Of a stretch of DNA of 64,000 nucleotides, positions 17,762-27,700 are shown piece by piece (position 1 is the first letter of the stretch; each line of letters starts with the position of its first letter). Under the pieces are notes generated by a model that saw only the letters and a list, made by a program, of their open reading frames with translations, searched no databases and had not been told where the DNA came from. Source of the stretch: CAZWSX01 sp964636985 (GTDB lineage Bacteria; Planctomycetota; Planctomycetia; Pirellulales; Pirellulaceae); assembly GCA_964636985.1 (NCBI GenBank), contig CAZWSX010000012.1, forward strand, positions 130,874 to 194,873, given 5' to 3'. The position numbers and the translations under genes were made by a program.

Positions 17762-19489
17762 TTATCCGATGATGTCTTGCTCGGTCCGTTTGGCCTGTCG
17801 GTAGACTTCTTCGAAGCTCGTGATACCCCGCATCACTTTAGTCATTCCGTCGACGTAGAGCGTTTTCATCCCATCTTTGACAGCTTGGACGCGGATGTCG
17901 ACGGCCGACCCGGCCCTGAAGATCATCTCGCGAATGCGCGAGTTGATGGTCATCAATTCATGGATGCCGATGCGACCTTTATGGCCAGACTTTGAACAAT
18001 AGTTGCAACCCTTACCTTTCATGAAGGTGGCAGTTGCAGCGACCTTGGGGGATATGCCAGCGTCGCGCAAAACGATCTCGGAAGGAGTCCATGGCTGCTT
18101 ACAGCGAGAGCAAATGGTCCGCACCAAGCGCTGTGCCAGCACACCGATCACGCTCGTTGCGACCAGATACCCAGGGACCTTCATGTCGGTCATGCGTGTA
18201 ATGGAACTGGGCGCATCGTTCGTGTGCAGCGTACTGAAAACCAAGTGTCCCGTGAGGCTGGCCTGAATTGCCATGCCAGCAGTCTCCAGGTCGCGAATCT
18301 CTCCCACCAAGATCACATTGGGAGCTTGGCGTAGCATGGCCCGAATCACGCGGGCAAAGTCGAGCCCGATGGCATGCTTAATCTCGACCTGGTTGATCCC
18401 CGGGAGGTAGTACTCGACGGGGTCCTCGGCGGTGATGATTTTGCGGTCTGGCCGGTTGAGGGCGTTAAGGGCGGAATAGAGTGTAGTGGTCTTTCCGGAC
18501 CCCGTAGGCCCTGTCACCAGGAAAATGCCATTAGGCCGCCGGATGATCCCGTTGAAGACGTCGAAGTTCGACTCGCTCAGGCCGAGCTGCTTCACCGAGA
18601 TCTTAATGTTGTCCTTGTCGAGCAACCGCATGACGACCGACTGGCCGTGGTTGGTTGGAATGATGCTGATTCGCAAATCCAACTCTTTTTCACCGACGGT
18701 TACCTTGATCCGCCCGTCCTGGGGGCGTCGGCGTTCGGCGATATCGAGCTTAGCCAGAATCTTAATACGGGAAACCATCGCCCCCAAAAGCCGGCGGGGG
18801 GGACTGTCGCGGACGACTAGCACCCCGTCGATGCGGTACCGGATCCGCACAGCGGTTTCGGAGGGTTCGACGTGAATGTCGGAGGCCCGCAGTTGGACTG
18901 CCTCGGTGATCATCAGATTGACCAGTTTGACGATCGGCGCGCTGTTTTCGTCCACCATTTCGGCGGCAGCCGAGGCCGAGGCGCTTTCCGTGACCGTAAA
19001 GTCGATTTGCGTGTCGGTGAACTCCTGCATGATCGAGTCAGCCGATTCGCCTTCTGTCTGCGAATAGTATTTTCCAATGGCTTCGCTGATTGCTTCGCGC
19101 GGCGCTAAGGCTATTTCGACCCGCTTGTTGAGGATGAACTGCAGTTTCTCGATGGTATCGATGTCGTAAGGGTTGCTTACGATCACTTTCAGGCGGTCTT
19201 CTTCCTCCGCCAGGGGGAGGCAGACGTTTTCGCGGGCGACCGACTCCGGGACGATCTGGATCACCGAATTGGGGATCTGGACCTCGGATAGGTCGATGTA
19301 TTCGCGGCCGTGTTCCTGCGCGAGGGCTCGCATTACGTCTTCGCCGGTGGCGTATTGCAGTTTGACGAGCGAGTCGGCCAGGGTTTGGTTGGTGTCCTTG
19401 GCGACCTGGCGGGCTTCGTTGAGTTGGTCCTGACTGACCAATCGCTTGCGGAGCAGGATTTCCGTGAAATCACCCTTACGCGCGACCAT
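17762..19489 (-). CDS. GspE/PilB-family assembly ATPase (copy 2)
   Basis: A second 575-residue extension-type ATPase. The layout matches copy 1: GspE N-terminal domain (residues about 1-150), N2 domain (LRASDIHVEPSETAVRIRYR), Walker A GPTGSGKTTT near residue 324, TAEDPVEYYLPG, ILVGEIRD, STLHTNDA, and zinc pair CSRC ... CNYC. Identity with copy 1 is moderate and spread over the whole length, so this is an old paralogue, not a recent duplication. ATG 19489 is preceded by a purine-rich GGAACGGAA. It is the first gene of the cluster in transcription order and is separated from pilT by 418 bases that hold a terminator-like hairpin and the pilT leader. Confidence 0.94.
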   Translation of the reverse strand: MVARKGDFTEILLRKRLVSQDQLNEARQVAKDTNQTLADSLVKLQYATGEDVMRALAQEHGREYIDLSEVQIPNSVIQIVPESVARENVCLPLAEEEDRLKVIVSNPYDIDTIEKLQFILNKRVEIALAPREAISEAIGKYYSQTEGESADSIMQEFTDTQIDFTVTESASASAAAEMVDENSAPIVKLVNLMITEAVQLRASDIHVEPSETAVRIRYRIDGVLVVRDSPPRRLLGAMVSRIKILAKLDIAERRRPQDGRIKVTVGEKELDLRISIIPTNHGQSVVMRLLDKDNIKISVKQLGLSESNFDVFNGIIRRPNGIFLVTGPTGSGKTTTLYSALNALNRPDRKIITAEDPVEYYLPGINQVEIKHAIGLDFARVIRAMLRQAPNVILVGEIRDLETAGMAIQASLTGHLVFSTLHTNDAPSSITRMTDMKVPGYLVATSVIGVLAQRLVRTICSRCKQPWTPSEIVLRDAGISPKVAATATFMKGKGCNYCSKSGHKGRIGIHELMTINSRIREMIFRAGSAVDIRVQAVKDGMKTLYVDGMTKVMRGITSFEEVYRQAKRTEQDIIG

Positions 19490-19827
19490 GTTTTCCGTTC
19501 CTTTGCCTACTTACCGGCGGCTCAACTCAACACTCTAAATCTGGGAAAAGCGGCGATCTGTGGGGCCTAATGGCTCGATCCTCGAACTTATCGCCACGCT
19601 ATATCGCGTCCGCTCACTTGCAACCCCCGAATTGGCGCGCTTTTGCCCCAAAGCCCTGCCAGGGAGTGCAACGATCGCGCGACTTACGCTGGGAAAAGAT
19701 GGGAGAATGGCCAGCAATTCGCGGAAGAGGAGGAAATTGAGCACCGAAACCGCGCCCCAACGTATGGTAATGCCGCGGACGCGTTGATGTCAAAAGTTTT
19801 TCCCGCGATTCACGCGAAACGGGGCCT
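19490..19827. other. Non-coding gap between pilus cluster and oxidoreductase gene
   Basis: No convincing gene is present; both flanking genes point left, so it must hold the promoter of the GspE-type gene. A TTGCAA box (minus strand, near 19617-19622) is the only element I noticed, and no well-spaced -10 goes with it. Confidence 0.4.
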
Positions 19828-20949
19828 CTAGACAGGCTCTTCTGGGATATCGACCCAGCGATTGGTCGCCGACGATTCGAGAACGGCATCAGCCACAATC
19901 TGGGCTCGCAAGCCGTCGTAAAAGCTGGGAATCGCCTGCCGCTCTTCGACAATGGCAGAGACGAACTCCCATACCAGGTCGTAGCGAAATACGGTCGCCG
20001 GCTTCCCTTGGGAAGGATCGCGCGGGCTCGCCGCGGGCTTGAGAAACTCCATGGGAACATCGACGGCCGTGATATCTTTGCCGGTTCGACCGAGCAGCAA
20101 CTGGTTGGGCAAGTGGAGCCGGTAGACGGCCGATTGCTCCGAGCCGTTGATCTCTGCCCATTCGTGGCCAAAGCCGTCGAAATGGTAGCCTTTGGCGAGG
20201 GTCGTGCCCTCCCAAACCCCTACGGCGCCGCTCTTAAAGCGCCCGATCAGGCTGGACCAGTCGTCGACCTCGCTCGGCTTGCAGTCCTTCCCATCGGCCG
20301 TCTTGTTTCGCGGAGCGAATTGGGCAACGGCGCCGCAAACGGCTTGAATCGGGCCAAGCAGATCGATGGCGAAATCGATGCGGTGGATGGTCATATCGAA
20401 CAAGTCGCCTGCGCCGGCGGTGTCTTTGTATTGCCGCCAACTCCAACTCGTTTCGGGCCAGTCGAGGAACCGTTGGCTCCGGAAATGTCGCAAGTCACCC
20501 AAAGCGCCGGTCGACGCTAAGTGCTTGAGATATCGCATATTGGGCGCGAAACGGTACGTGAACGCCGTCATGTGGACCACGCCGGAGTCTCGCGCGGCGT
20601 GATACATCTCGCGGACCTCCTGGGCGTTCAATCCCAGGGGCTTCTCGCACATGATGTGCTTGCCGTTCTTGGCGGCGCAGATCGAGATTTCCTTATGGGT
20701 AAAATTAGGTGTCGCAATAATGACCGCGTCAACATCGGGCGATTCGCACAATGCCTTGTAATCTGTCGTGACGAGGCTGATATCCCAATCTTTCTGCCGC
20801 TGGTCGAGCAACGCCGAACTCGAATCGCATGCCCCGGCCAGCTCGGCGCGGGGGTCAATTCGAATGCCAGGAACGTGGTGATAGTCGCTGACTGCGCCGG
20901 CTCCGATGATGCCAATGCGGATCGGTGGTTGTCGTCGAATGTTGGACAT
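19828..20949 (-). CDS. Gfo/Idh/MocA family NAD(P)-dependent oxidoreductase
   Basis: A 373-residue dehydrogenase of the glucose-fructose oxidoreductase family, which oxidises sugars or inositols. The Rossmann motif is GIIGAGAVSDYHH (about residues 13-25), followed by the hallmark CEKPLG near residue 100. The C-terminal domain contains the GGxxxD-like segment GDLFDMTIHRIDFAIDLLG, where the His is the usual catalytic-site residue. No signal peptide or Tat motif is visible, so it is probably cytoplasmic. In planctomycetes this family is greatly expanded; with ThuA and DUF1080 genes next door it may act in keto-sugar metabolism, but the substrate is unknown. Confidence 0.92.
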   Translation of the reverse strand: MSNIRRQPPIRIGIIGAGAVSDYHHVPGIRIDPRAELAGACDSSSALLDQRQKDWDISLVTTDYKALCESPDVDAVIIATPNFTHKEISICAAKNGKHIMCEKPLGLNAQEVREMYHAARDSGVVHMTAFTYRFAPNMRYLKHLASTGALGDLRHFRSQRFLDWPETSWSWRQYKDTAGAGDLFDMTIHRIDFAIDLLGPIQAVCGAVAQFAPRNKTADGKDCKPSEVDDWSSLIGRFKSGAVGVWEGTTLAKGYHFDGFGHEWAEINGSEQSAVYRLHLPNQLLLGRTGKDITAVDVPMEFLKPAASPRDPSQGKPATVFRYDLVWEFVSAIVEERQAIPSFYDGLRAQIVADAVLESSATNRWVDIPEEPV

Positions 20950-21274
20950 GGGTGGTTTCTATCGCTTGAAATTCACGGCACCGCGGAAGGACTTGCGAGC
21001 ATCCAAGAGGCTACAAGGATGGTCTGCAATGCTTCCAGAATTCCTGAAAAACTGTGGAAAAAGCGGTGTCCGGCGAGCGTATACAGTGAGAACAACCAAC
21101 GCAATGACCCTGGTGAAGGATCATCGAAAGCCGGAGAAATTTGGAATTCAAAACCTACCCACCCATTAGAGGGTGCCCGAGGTGGTGGATTAAGCATACA
21201 TTGGGAACACGTCACGACTTGTGCGACGGATGTGCTAGTCGAGGATCTTTTTCAACTTACTTTGTCCAAAAGTC
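20950..21274. other. Divergent intergenic region, no gene seen
   Basis: This lies between the oxidoreductase (leftward) and the NRDE gene (rightward) and should contain both promoters. Its base composition is more AT-rich than the flanking genes. I see no convincing ORF, tRNA or terminator. Confidence 0.4.
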
Positions 21275-22048
21275 ATGTGCTTACTGGCAATTCAGTATCG
21301 TTCTGTACCTGAAGCTCCGATTCTTGTTGCTGCGAACCGGGAGGAAGCCTACGACCGACCAACGCAAAACCCTTCTATTCAGCCTGGCAAACCACGGGTC
21401 ATGAGTGGTTTGGATTTGAGAGCTGGCGGAACGTGGCTTGGCGTAAATCAGAACGGATTGTTCGTCGGTTGTTGCAATCGCTTCAAGTCCAATACCCCCC
21501 CAGCACCTAAGTCGCGGGGCGTGTTGTGCTTGGACCTCCTTCGGGCGAAAAGTGCCCGCGCCGCGGTCGACTTGGCGCTCGAGGAACTCAACGGCGGTTA
21601 CTACGCCGGGGTTAACTATATCATCGCCGACAACGAAAGTGGTTGGGCGGTGCATGGTACCGACGATGTTACGGTGGTTCAGCTCGAAGAGGGTTTGAAC
21701 ATCATCTCCGGTGGCGACGTTAACGACATGCGTGATGAGCGGGTGAAGCTCGCTCGTCGGCTGTTGACGCTGCAAATGCTCGATTCGCCGGTTAAGTTCC
21801 TGGCCGTTGCAAGCCGGGCGTTCGCTCGCGGCCCGGCCGGTCCCGAGCGGCCTGGAATGGTGGTTCGCGGCAGTGAACGCGGAACCGTCAGTTCAACGTT
21901 GATCGCGCTCGGCAAAAAGCCCCGCGATGCGATCTTCCAATACGCGTCGAGTGCCCCAGACCAAGCCCGTTACGAAGATTTCTCGCCACTGTTGCGAGAC
22001 ATCCTTAGCCGCGGCCTCCGTGAGTCGCGGACCAAAGCAAAGGCCTAG
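21275..22048 (+). CDS. NRDE family protein (TANGO2-like)
   Basis: A 257-residue protein starting MC, with the family-defining NRE(E) motif in VAANREEAYDRP at about residues 19-30, then GGTWLGVNQNGLF (about 51-63), which is the second conserved block. Family members have an Ntn-hydrolase-like fold with Cys2 as the candidate nucleophile. The eukaryotic relative TANGO2 affects lipid and haem metabolism, but the bacterial role is not established. No signal peptide. ATG 21275 is chosen because it places Cys at position 2, as in homologues. A strong terminator follows at 22113. Confidence 0.9.
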   Translation: MCLLAIQYRSVPEAPILVAANREEAYDRPTQNPSIQPGKPRVMSGLDLRAGGTWLGVNQNGLFVGCCNRFKSNTPPAPKSRGVLCLDLLRAKSARAAVDLALEELNGGYYAGVNYIIADNESGWAVHGTDDVTVVQLEEGLNIISGGDVNDMRDERVKLARRLLTLQMLDSPVKFLAVASRAFARGPAGPERPGMVVRGSERGTVSSTLIALGKKPRDAIFQYASSAPDQARYEDFSPLLRDILSRGLRESRTKAKA

Positions 22049-22112
22049 AAGTATGGCGACCTAACGAGTTGGCCTTGGCTTTAGGCCATCCATCATTCGA
22101 GTTAACATAACA

Positions 22113-22146
22113 GGCTCGGTCGTCACGCAGACGGCCGAGCTTTTTT
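22113..22146 (+). terminator. Rho-independent terminator after the NRDE gene
   Basis: GCTCGG-T-CGTC and GACG-G-CCGAGC pair around a 5-base loop and are followed directly by TTTTTT. It lies about 65 bases after the NRDE stop and 28 bases before the ThuA start. Confidence 0.85.
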
Positions 22147-22173
22147 CGTGACTTCTCTCCTTTCCGATCGATC

Positions 22174-23088
22174 ATGAACATCCAGCTTTCATCGTTCCTG
22201 CGCTTCGTCACCGTCGTTGCCTTGGCCTTGTTGTTGCCGAACTGGGGCTCGGCCGAGGATGCCAAGGTTCATCGCATCCTGCTTATCGCCGGTCGCCCGA
22301 GCCACGGTCCCGGCGACCACGAGTTCAACGCCGGCCAACTGCTGTTGGCGAAGTGCCTGAACGGATTTGAACATCAAGGACACAAGGCCGAGGTGAAGGT
22401 TGTTCGGGGCGGCTGGCCGGAAGACGACTCGGTTTTCGAGAATATCGACACGGTGGTTTGCTACGCCGACGGCGGCGATGGGCACCCGCTCATTCAAGGC
22501 GATCGCATCAAGAAGGTGAGTGCCCTGGCGAAACGCGGCATCGGCATCATGTGCATGCACTACGGCGTAGAGGTTCCAGCCACGCGCGGTGGCCCGGAGT
22601 TTCAGGATTGGATCGGCGGCTACTACGAATCGCTCTTCTCGTGCAATCCGATGTGGAAGCCCGACTTCACGGAGTTCCCCAAGCACGCCATCACCAGTGG
22701 CGTGAAGCCTTTCTCCGTGACAGACGAGTGGTACTTCAACATGCGCTTCCGTCCGGAGATGAAAGGGGTGACCTCGATCCTGGTTGCCAAGCCAAGCGAC
22801 GCAGTCCGCGAAGGTCCATACGTTTACCCGGCCGGCCCGTACCCGCACATTCTCAAGGCCAAGGGGCAACCTGAAACCATGATGTGGTGCGTGGAACGCG
22901 AGGACGGGGGGCGCGGCGTGGGCTTCACTGGCGGACACCGCCACGCGAACTGGGTCGACGACAACTATCGCAAAGTCGTTCTGAATGCGATCGCCTGGTC
23001 GGCCAAAATGCCGATCCCAGAAGACGGCGTCCCATCGAAGATCAACGACGAAGATCTGAAAGCGAATTTGGATCCCAAGGGGAAATAG
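22174..23088 (+). CDS. Secreted ThuA domain-containing protein
   Basis: A 304-residue protein with a Sec signal peptide (hydrophobic residues about 12-24, cleavage after GSAED-type region). The ThuA (trehalose utilisation-like, class I glutamine amidotransferase fold) domain fills the rest: KVHRILLIAGRPSHGPGDHEF, a middle MCMHYGVEVP where the family has its conserved aromatic/His segment, and the C-terminal GGHRHANWVDDNYRKVVLNAIAW. In planctomycetes such proteins usually sit with PVC cytochromes and DUF1080 proteins, as here. The reaction is not known; a role in sugar processing outside the cytoplasm is inferred. Confidence 0.92.
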   Translation: MNIQLSSFLRFVTVVALALLLPNWGSAEDAKVHRILLIAGRPSHGPGDHEFNAGQLLLAKCLNGFEHQGHKAEVKVVRGGWPEDDSVFENIDTVVCYADGGDGHPLIQGDRIKKVSALAKRGIGIMCMHYGVEVPATRGGPEFQDWIGGYYESLFSCNPMWKPDFTEFPKHAITSGVKPFSVTDEWYFNMRFRPEMKGVTSILVAKPSDAVREGPYVYPAGPYPHILKAKGQPETMMWCVEREDGGRGVGFTGGHRHANWVDDNYRKVVLNAIAWSAKMPIPEDGVPSKINDEDLKANLDPKGK

Positions 23089-23117
23089 ATCTCGAATCCT
23101 TACTCAAAGAGCAAGAC

Positions 23118-23579
23118 ATGCCTAAGACGCCACCGCCCGGTTTCACGACGGTAACTCCCTACTTGTACATCCAGGGAGTTGCCGCGGCGATCGAGTTCTA
23201 CAAGAAGGCTTTCGGCGCGGAAGAGCGCTTTCGCATGCCGAGACCTGATGGGCGTATCGGCCATGCCGAAATCAAGATCGGCGACTCCGTCATCATGATG
23301 GCCGATGAGCATGCCGAAATTGATGCGCTAGGTCCCAAGTCGCGCGGCGGTCCGACGTCGTCCATCTTGCTTTACGTGGAAGATGTCGACAAACGCTTCG
23401 AGCAAGCCGTCGCAGCGGGAGCGACTGTGGTGCGCCCTGTGGCGAATCAGTTCTACGGCGATCGATCGGGCACGGTGACCGATCCGTTCGGACATTGTTG
23501 GCACATTGCCACAGTGGTCGAGGACATTTCGCCGGAAGAAATGCAAAAGCGATTGGCGGCGATGGGGGAACAGAAGTAG
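23118..23579 (+). CDS. VOC family protein (PhnB/glyoxalase-like)
   Basis: A 153-residue vicinal-oxygen-chelate protein. It begins TPYLYIQGVAAAIEFYKKAFGAEE, typical of the PhnB-type subgroup, and ends with DPFGHCWHIAT where the metal-ligand region of the second module lies, then a short helical tail EDISPEEMQKRLAAM. I take ATG 23118 as the start; the frame is open further upstream, but that part only overlaps the end of the ThuA gene. No enzyme activity can be assigned from the sequence. Confidence 0.9.
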   Translation: MPKTPPPGFTTVTPYLYIQGVAAAIEFYKKAFGAEERFRMPRPDGRIGHAEIKIGDSVIMMADEHAEIDALGPKSRGGPTSSILLYVEDVDKRFEQAVAAGATVVRPVANQFYGDRSGTVTDPFGHCWHIATVVEDISPEEMQKRLAAMGEQK

Positions 23580-23679
23580 TTCCCCGGTGATGGCACTTAG
23601 TTTGGCGAAGAGAACATAAAACGGCCAAGGGCACTGCCGCTGATGATAGGTTCTGCAGCAGCCACCTCTTAGTTGACTA

Positions 23680-24642
23680 TTACTCGATAGCCGGCGTGAT
23701 GGTGACCTTGCGGTACTCGACCACACCATGGTCGCCTTGCAATAGAATCGGCCCCTTTTCCCCTTCGCGGCTATCAAGAGCGCCGCCGGTAATTCCGCGA
23801 ATCGTTTGCCGGTCGATGATGTGTTCGCCGTTGAGCGTGACATCGACTTCGCGGCCTAGGAGGGTGATCTCGACCTTTTGCCACTCGCCCGCGGGCTTAC
23901 TGGCGTTTCGGGACGGCGTGAGGAATCCATAGACGCCGCCGATGCGGTGGCTATTGGCCTCGCCGCCGAAGTTATCTTCCAACTGCAACTCGTATCGCCC
24001 GCGAAGATAGATACCACTGTTGCTTTTGGCCGGATAGCGGAACTCGACGGCGAGCTTGAAATCGCCGAACTTCTTTTCCGTCATCAAGTCTTGGCCCGGC
24101 TTCTCGTTGAACATCGCGCCATCTTTAACTTTCCAACCATGCTTTCCGTCGGCGCTGCGAGCTTTCCAACCTGACAGGTCGCGGCCATTGAACAGTTCGA
24201 TTGGCTCGCCCCATTGCGGCGGCTTGGCGCGCTTGAGATCGGGAGCGCGAACGGCCGTCCACGGAATCGCTCGGCCCTTGTCATCGGTCACGGTACCGCT
24301 CATGTGATCGCCGTCGAGCTTGCCCTCGACGACCACGTCTTCGGTGCGATCTTCCCATTGGGGGGGAACGACAAACCGCATCGTGTTGCCGGTGACCTTC
24401 ACATGCGAAACAGGGCGAGCACTGCCGAATTGACCCACGTACGAACCAACCAGCGTGCGATGGCCCGAGAGCTCGACTTCGATCCACGAGGGATACTCGC
24501 CGTCGACCCCCTTCACGGTGAGATCCCAACGGCCGATGAACGGCGATTGAGCTTGAGCGGCCGGCAAGAACAGCCCGCCCGCCAGCGAAACGATCAAGGC
24601 ACAGGCTGTCACGGCGCAGCGCAACAACGAAGTATTCAACAT
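23680..24642 (-). CDS. Secreted DUF1080 (3-keto-disaccharide hydrolase-type) protein
   Basis: A 320-residue protein with a Sec signal peptide (residues about 1-31, AAQA cleavage). After an N-terminal beta-rich part of about 110 residues comes the DUF1080 domain: IELFNGRDLSGWKA near residue 140, FGDFKLAVEFRYP, SNSGIYLRGRYELQLED, GEWQKVEITLLG and the final GPILLQGDHGVVEYRKV. The fold is concanavalin-like (GH16-related) and some members hydrolyse 3-keto-glycosides. It lies 65 bases downstream of the PVC-cytochrome gene, on the same strand, so the two are likely co-transcribed with the SGNH gene. Confidence 0.93.
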   Translation of the reverse strand: MLNTSLLRCAVTACALIVSLAGGLFLPAAQAQSPFIGRWDLTVKGVDGEYPSWIEVELSGHRTLVGSYVGQFGSARPVSHVKVTGNTMRFVVPPQWEDRTEDVVVEGKLDGDHMSGTVTDDKGRAIPWTAVRAPDLKRAKPPQWGEPIELFNGRDLSGWKARSADGKHGWKVKDGAMFNEKPGQDLMTEKKFGDFKLAVEFRYPAKSNSGIYLRGRYELQLEDNFGGEANSHRIGGVYGFLTPSRNASKPAGEWQKVEITLLGREVDVTLNGEHIIDRQTIRGITGGALDSREGEKGPILLQGDHGVVEYRKVTITPAIE

Positions 24643-24707
24643 GAGGATGCTTTCGAGAAATAGTTTGCCGAGGAGATGTTCTCGCCGCGATCTTACAGAC
24701 CTTTTGT

Positions 24708-27700
24708 TTACTTTCCAACGACGGCCTGGACTTGGGCAGGCGAGCCGGGAACATCGACCAGTTCAACTCGCAGCGGTTCTTCTCGCTTGGCTTGGTTGAC
24801 GGAAAACGTAATCGTATGTCGGCCCGTTGGGAGCTTAAGGGTGTTCTCCTTGGTCATCGGAGTCGGTTTGCCATCGACCCACGCCGAAATGTGTACTTCG
24901 TCGTTGAGTATCAAGCCGATGTCCCCTTCGGTGCTAACGTCGACTTGGAAACGGACGAAGGCGGTGGGATCGTTCCCTTGGCGAATGACAAACGGAGGCA
25001 GATCCTTCACAGGCAACACGCCGCCGACCGTGCTGTAGGCTCCATCCCAAGTGAAGGCCGGATTATCCGTCGCCGCGATGTCGTAGCTGTTGCGATTGAG
25101 CAGCCGATTGGTTTCAGGCGTCCAGACGAGCGTTTGGAATCGCCGGACCACGCGAGATTTGCCAACAGCAAAGTCGCCAACTTTTCCGAGTTCCGATAGG
25201 AAGCGGATCAGGTCGACCACTTCCTCTCGCGTCAACTCGTCGAGCAGCCCTTCGGGCATCAGCGATCGCCCGTCGAGGCGCTCTTCGATGGTGTTCTTGG
25301 CGATCGTGATGGTCTCGTCGTTGGCCGTTCGCAGGATCACGTCGTTGTCCGTTTCGCGAATGACGATCCCGGTGTAGACCTGACCTTCGTCGGTGGCGAT
25401 TTGCTTCGTGTGAAAACCTTCTTTCACCTTCGCGGCTGGCGCGAGCATCGATTCGACCAGGTAATCGGGCTGGGCACTGGCGCCGATGCTCTCGAGTCCC
25501 GGGCCGACCACTCCACCCGCTCCGCCAATGGCGTGGCACTTTTGGCATTGCAACGTTTTGTTGCGATAGACTTGCTCGCCGCGTGCTGCATTGCCTGTGG
25601 TTTTTACTTCGTCCACCAATTGGTTGACTAGTTCTGGCGAGAACTTCCAGCCGGCATCTTGCAGTCCGCCCGCGTTACGCAACGCTATGATGAGAGCCTC
25701 GTCGGGCTGTGCTGCCGCGCGAGCTGTGCGGACCAAGACTCTCGCGATGTCGGGCGAGAGTTTGGTTTTGCCGATCGCTTGGACGAGCGTTGCGGCGCCT
25801 GTCTTTTGCAAAAGGATTGGTGCAACGAACGCGGCCGAATCGAGTTTCGTCCCATCGTCCGCCGGACGAGAAAGTGCGCCGATGGCTGCAACAGCAGCCA
25901 AGTCGGTTTTAAGGGGAGCGAGTGCAGCAACCGCCCTGACGCGAACGCCGTCGTGTTGAGCGCCGGTCGCGACCGCGTTGAGGGCATCGACTGATGGCCC
26001 ATCACCCAAGGCGGCCAAGGCGTCGATCGCGCCGAGCCGCTCGGCAGCATCGCCGCGCGATTCGTCCGCGGCGAGTTCGGCGATTCGCTTGCGTGCGGCA
26101 TCGAACTTCCAGACACCCGCTGCGCGAAGTGCTGCCGCCAATAACGAGGGTTCGCTGGTCTCCAGCAGCTTGTTGAGCGAAACCAGGTCGCCAGCGGGCT
26201 TGGTGCGCCGCAGGTGGCTGGCTTCGATCATCGCGGTTAGCACGCTGGCCTTTCCGGCAGGAGAAAGGGCTTCTGAAGTCCCCAGCATTTCGAGCAGCGA
26301 TGCGTGTTCATCGGCCCCGCCTAAGTTGGCGACCAGAGACAAAACTCCGGGCGCACGATCTGCCGGAATACGGCCGGCTTTCACTAGGTCGAGTAGCGGC
26401 GCTGCCACGGCTGGCGAATCAACGGCCTTCAAGGCGAATGTCAGGTGATCGACGTTGCCGTTGAAATCAAATCGCCCTTCGCGAACGGCCGGCGTCCACA
26501 CTGGCGCGAGATCTCGCAACGTTTTCCAAATGGCAAAGTCGAGCCAACGATCGACTGGTTGTTCCAGCGCCTTGGCCGTCCATTGCACGGCGTCGAGCGA
26601 AGGAAAGTCGGCCAGGGCTCGCACGCCTTCAAGCCGCACACGCGGGTGATCGTCGGCCACGGCGCGCGAGAAATACTCCATCGGGTTGGCGATCGACTGA
26701 CGCCACTGCGAGGCTATGCGCACGGCAGCGGCGCGGACCCGTGGGTCGGGCGAGCGCGAGACCTCTTGCAGCAAGTCTTCGCGCGGGACGTTTAAGGCCT
26801 GATAGGCCCACAAGGCTTCCAGCCGATAATGTTCGTAATCGGGGGCCGCGCGGTCGAGGAACGAAACGAATCGATCGAGCAATCGCAAAACGTCATCGGT
26901 GGGGCCGCGCTCCTTGAGCATTAGCTTGGCGTTGGTGCGGACCCACTCTTCGTTCGCCATCAGGGACGAAATAAGTTGCGGAATACTGGCCTCGCGTGGG
27001 ATCGTCCCTTTGACTGTGGGGCGACCCTTGGCCGTCACGCGCCAGATGCGGCCGTGGGTGTGGTCGCGGCGATCGTCGCGGAAATCGACTTCGCCGTGCT
27101 GGATGATCGGGTTGTACCAGTCGGCGATGTAAATGGCTCCATCGGGCCCCATCTTCACATCGATCGGGCGAAACGCCACGTGCGTGCTTTTGATCAATTC
27201 CGTCTCTTGCCGCGAAGAGAATCCGCTGCCATCTTCGGTGACCACAAAGCGGCACACGCGATGAGCGCGGAAGTCGTTGGTGATCATGTTTCCTTGCCAC
27301 TCGGGCGGCATGTGGCGCCCGCTGACGATCTCAAGTCCGCAGTGCTTGGGGCTGCCGGGATTGAGTCCCGCAACAGTTCGCGTGGCACCCACGGCGGTGA
27401 AGAACACTGAGCCTGGGAAGATGAAGTTGATCCCTTCGCCGCCGGCGCCGTCGGTGGCGAACGATTGCCCGTAGCGGTCGAAGTGATGTCCCCAGCTGTT
27501 GACCAAGCCGTAGGCGAGTACACCGAGATCGAGCGTCTCGGGACGAAAACGCCAAATACCGCCGCCGTTGAGGCGCTTCACACCTTGAGGCGTTTCGATA
27601 TGGCTGTGGATATAAATCGATTGGTTCATGTAGAGCTGGCCGTCGGGACCCCAGCGCAGCGTATGCAGCAAGTGGTGTGTGTCTTCGGTACCAAAGCCCG

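Noticed and set aside
19614..20171. Minus-strand open frame of 185 codons over the oxidoreductase start region
   Set aside because: It lies in another frame of the same strand as the conserved oxidoreductase and its sequence is low-complexity Arg/Ser/Pro.
22884..23117. Longer version of the VOC protein starting inside the ThuA gene
   Set aside because: The extra residues overlap the ThuA coding sequence and lack homology; the VOC fold begins right after ATG 23118.
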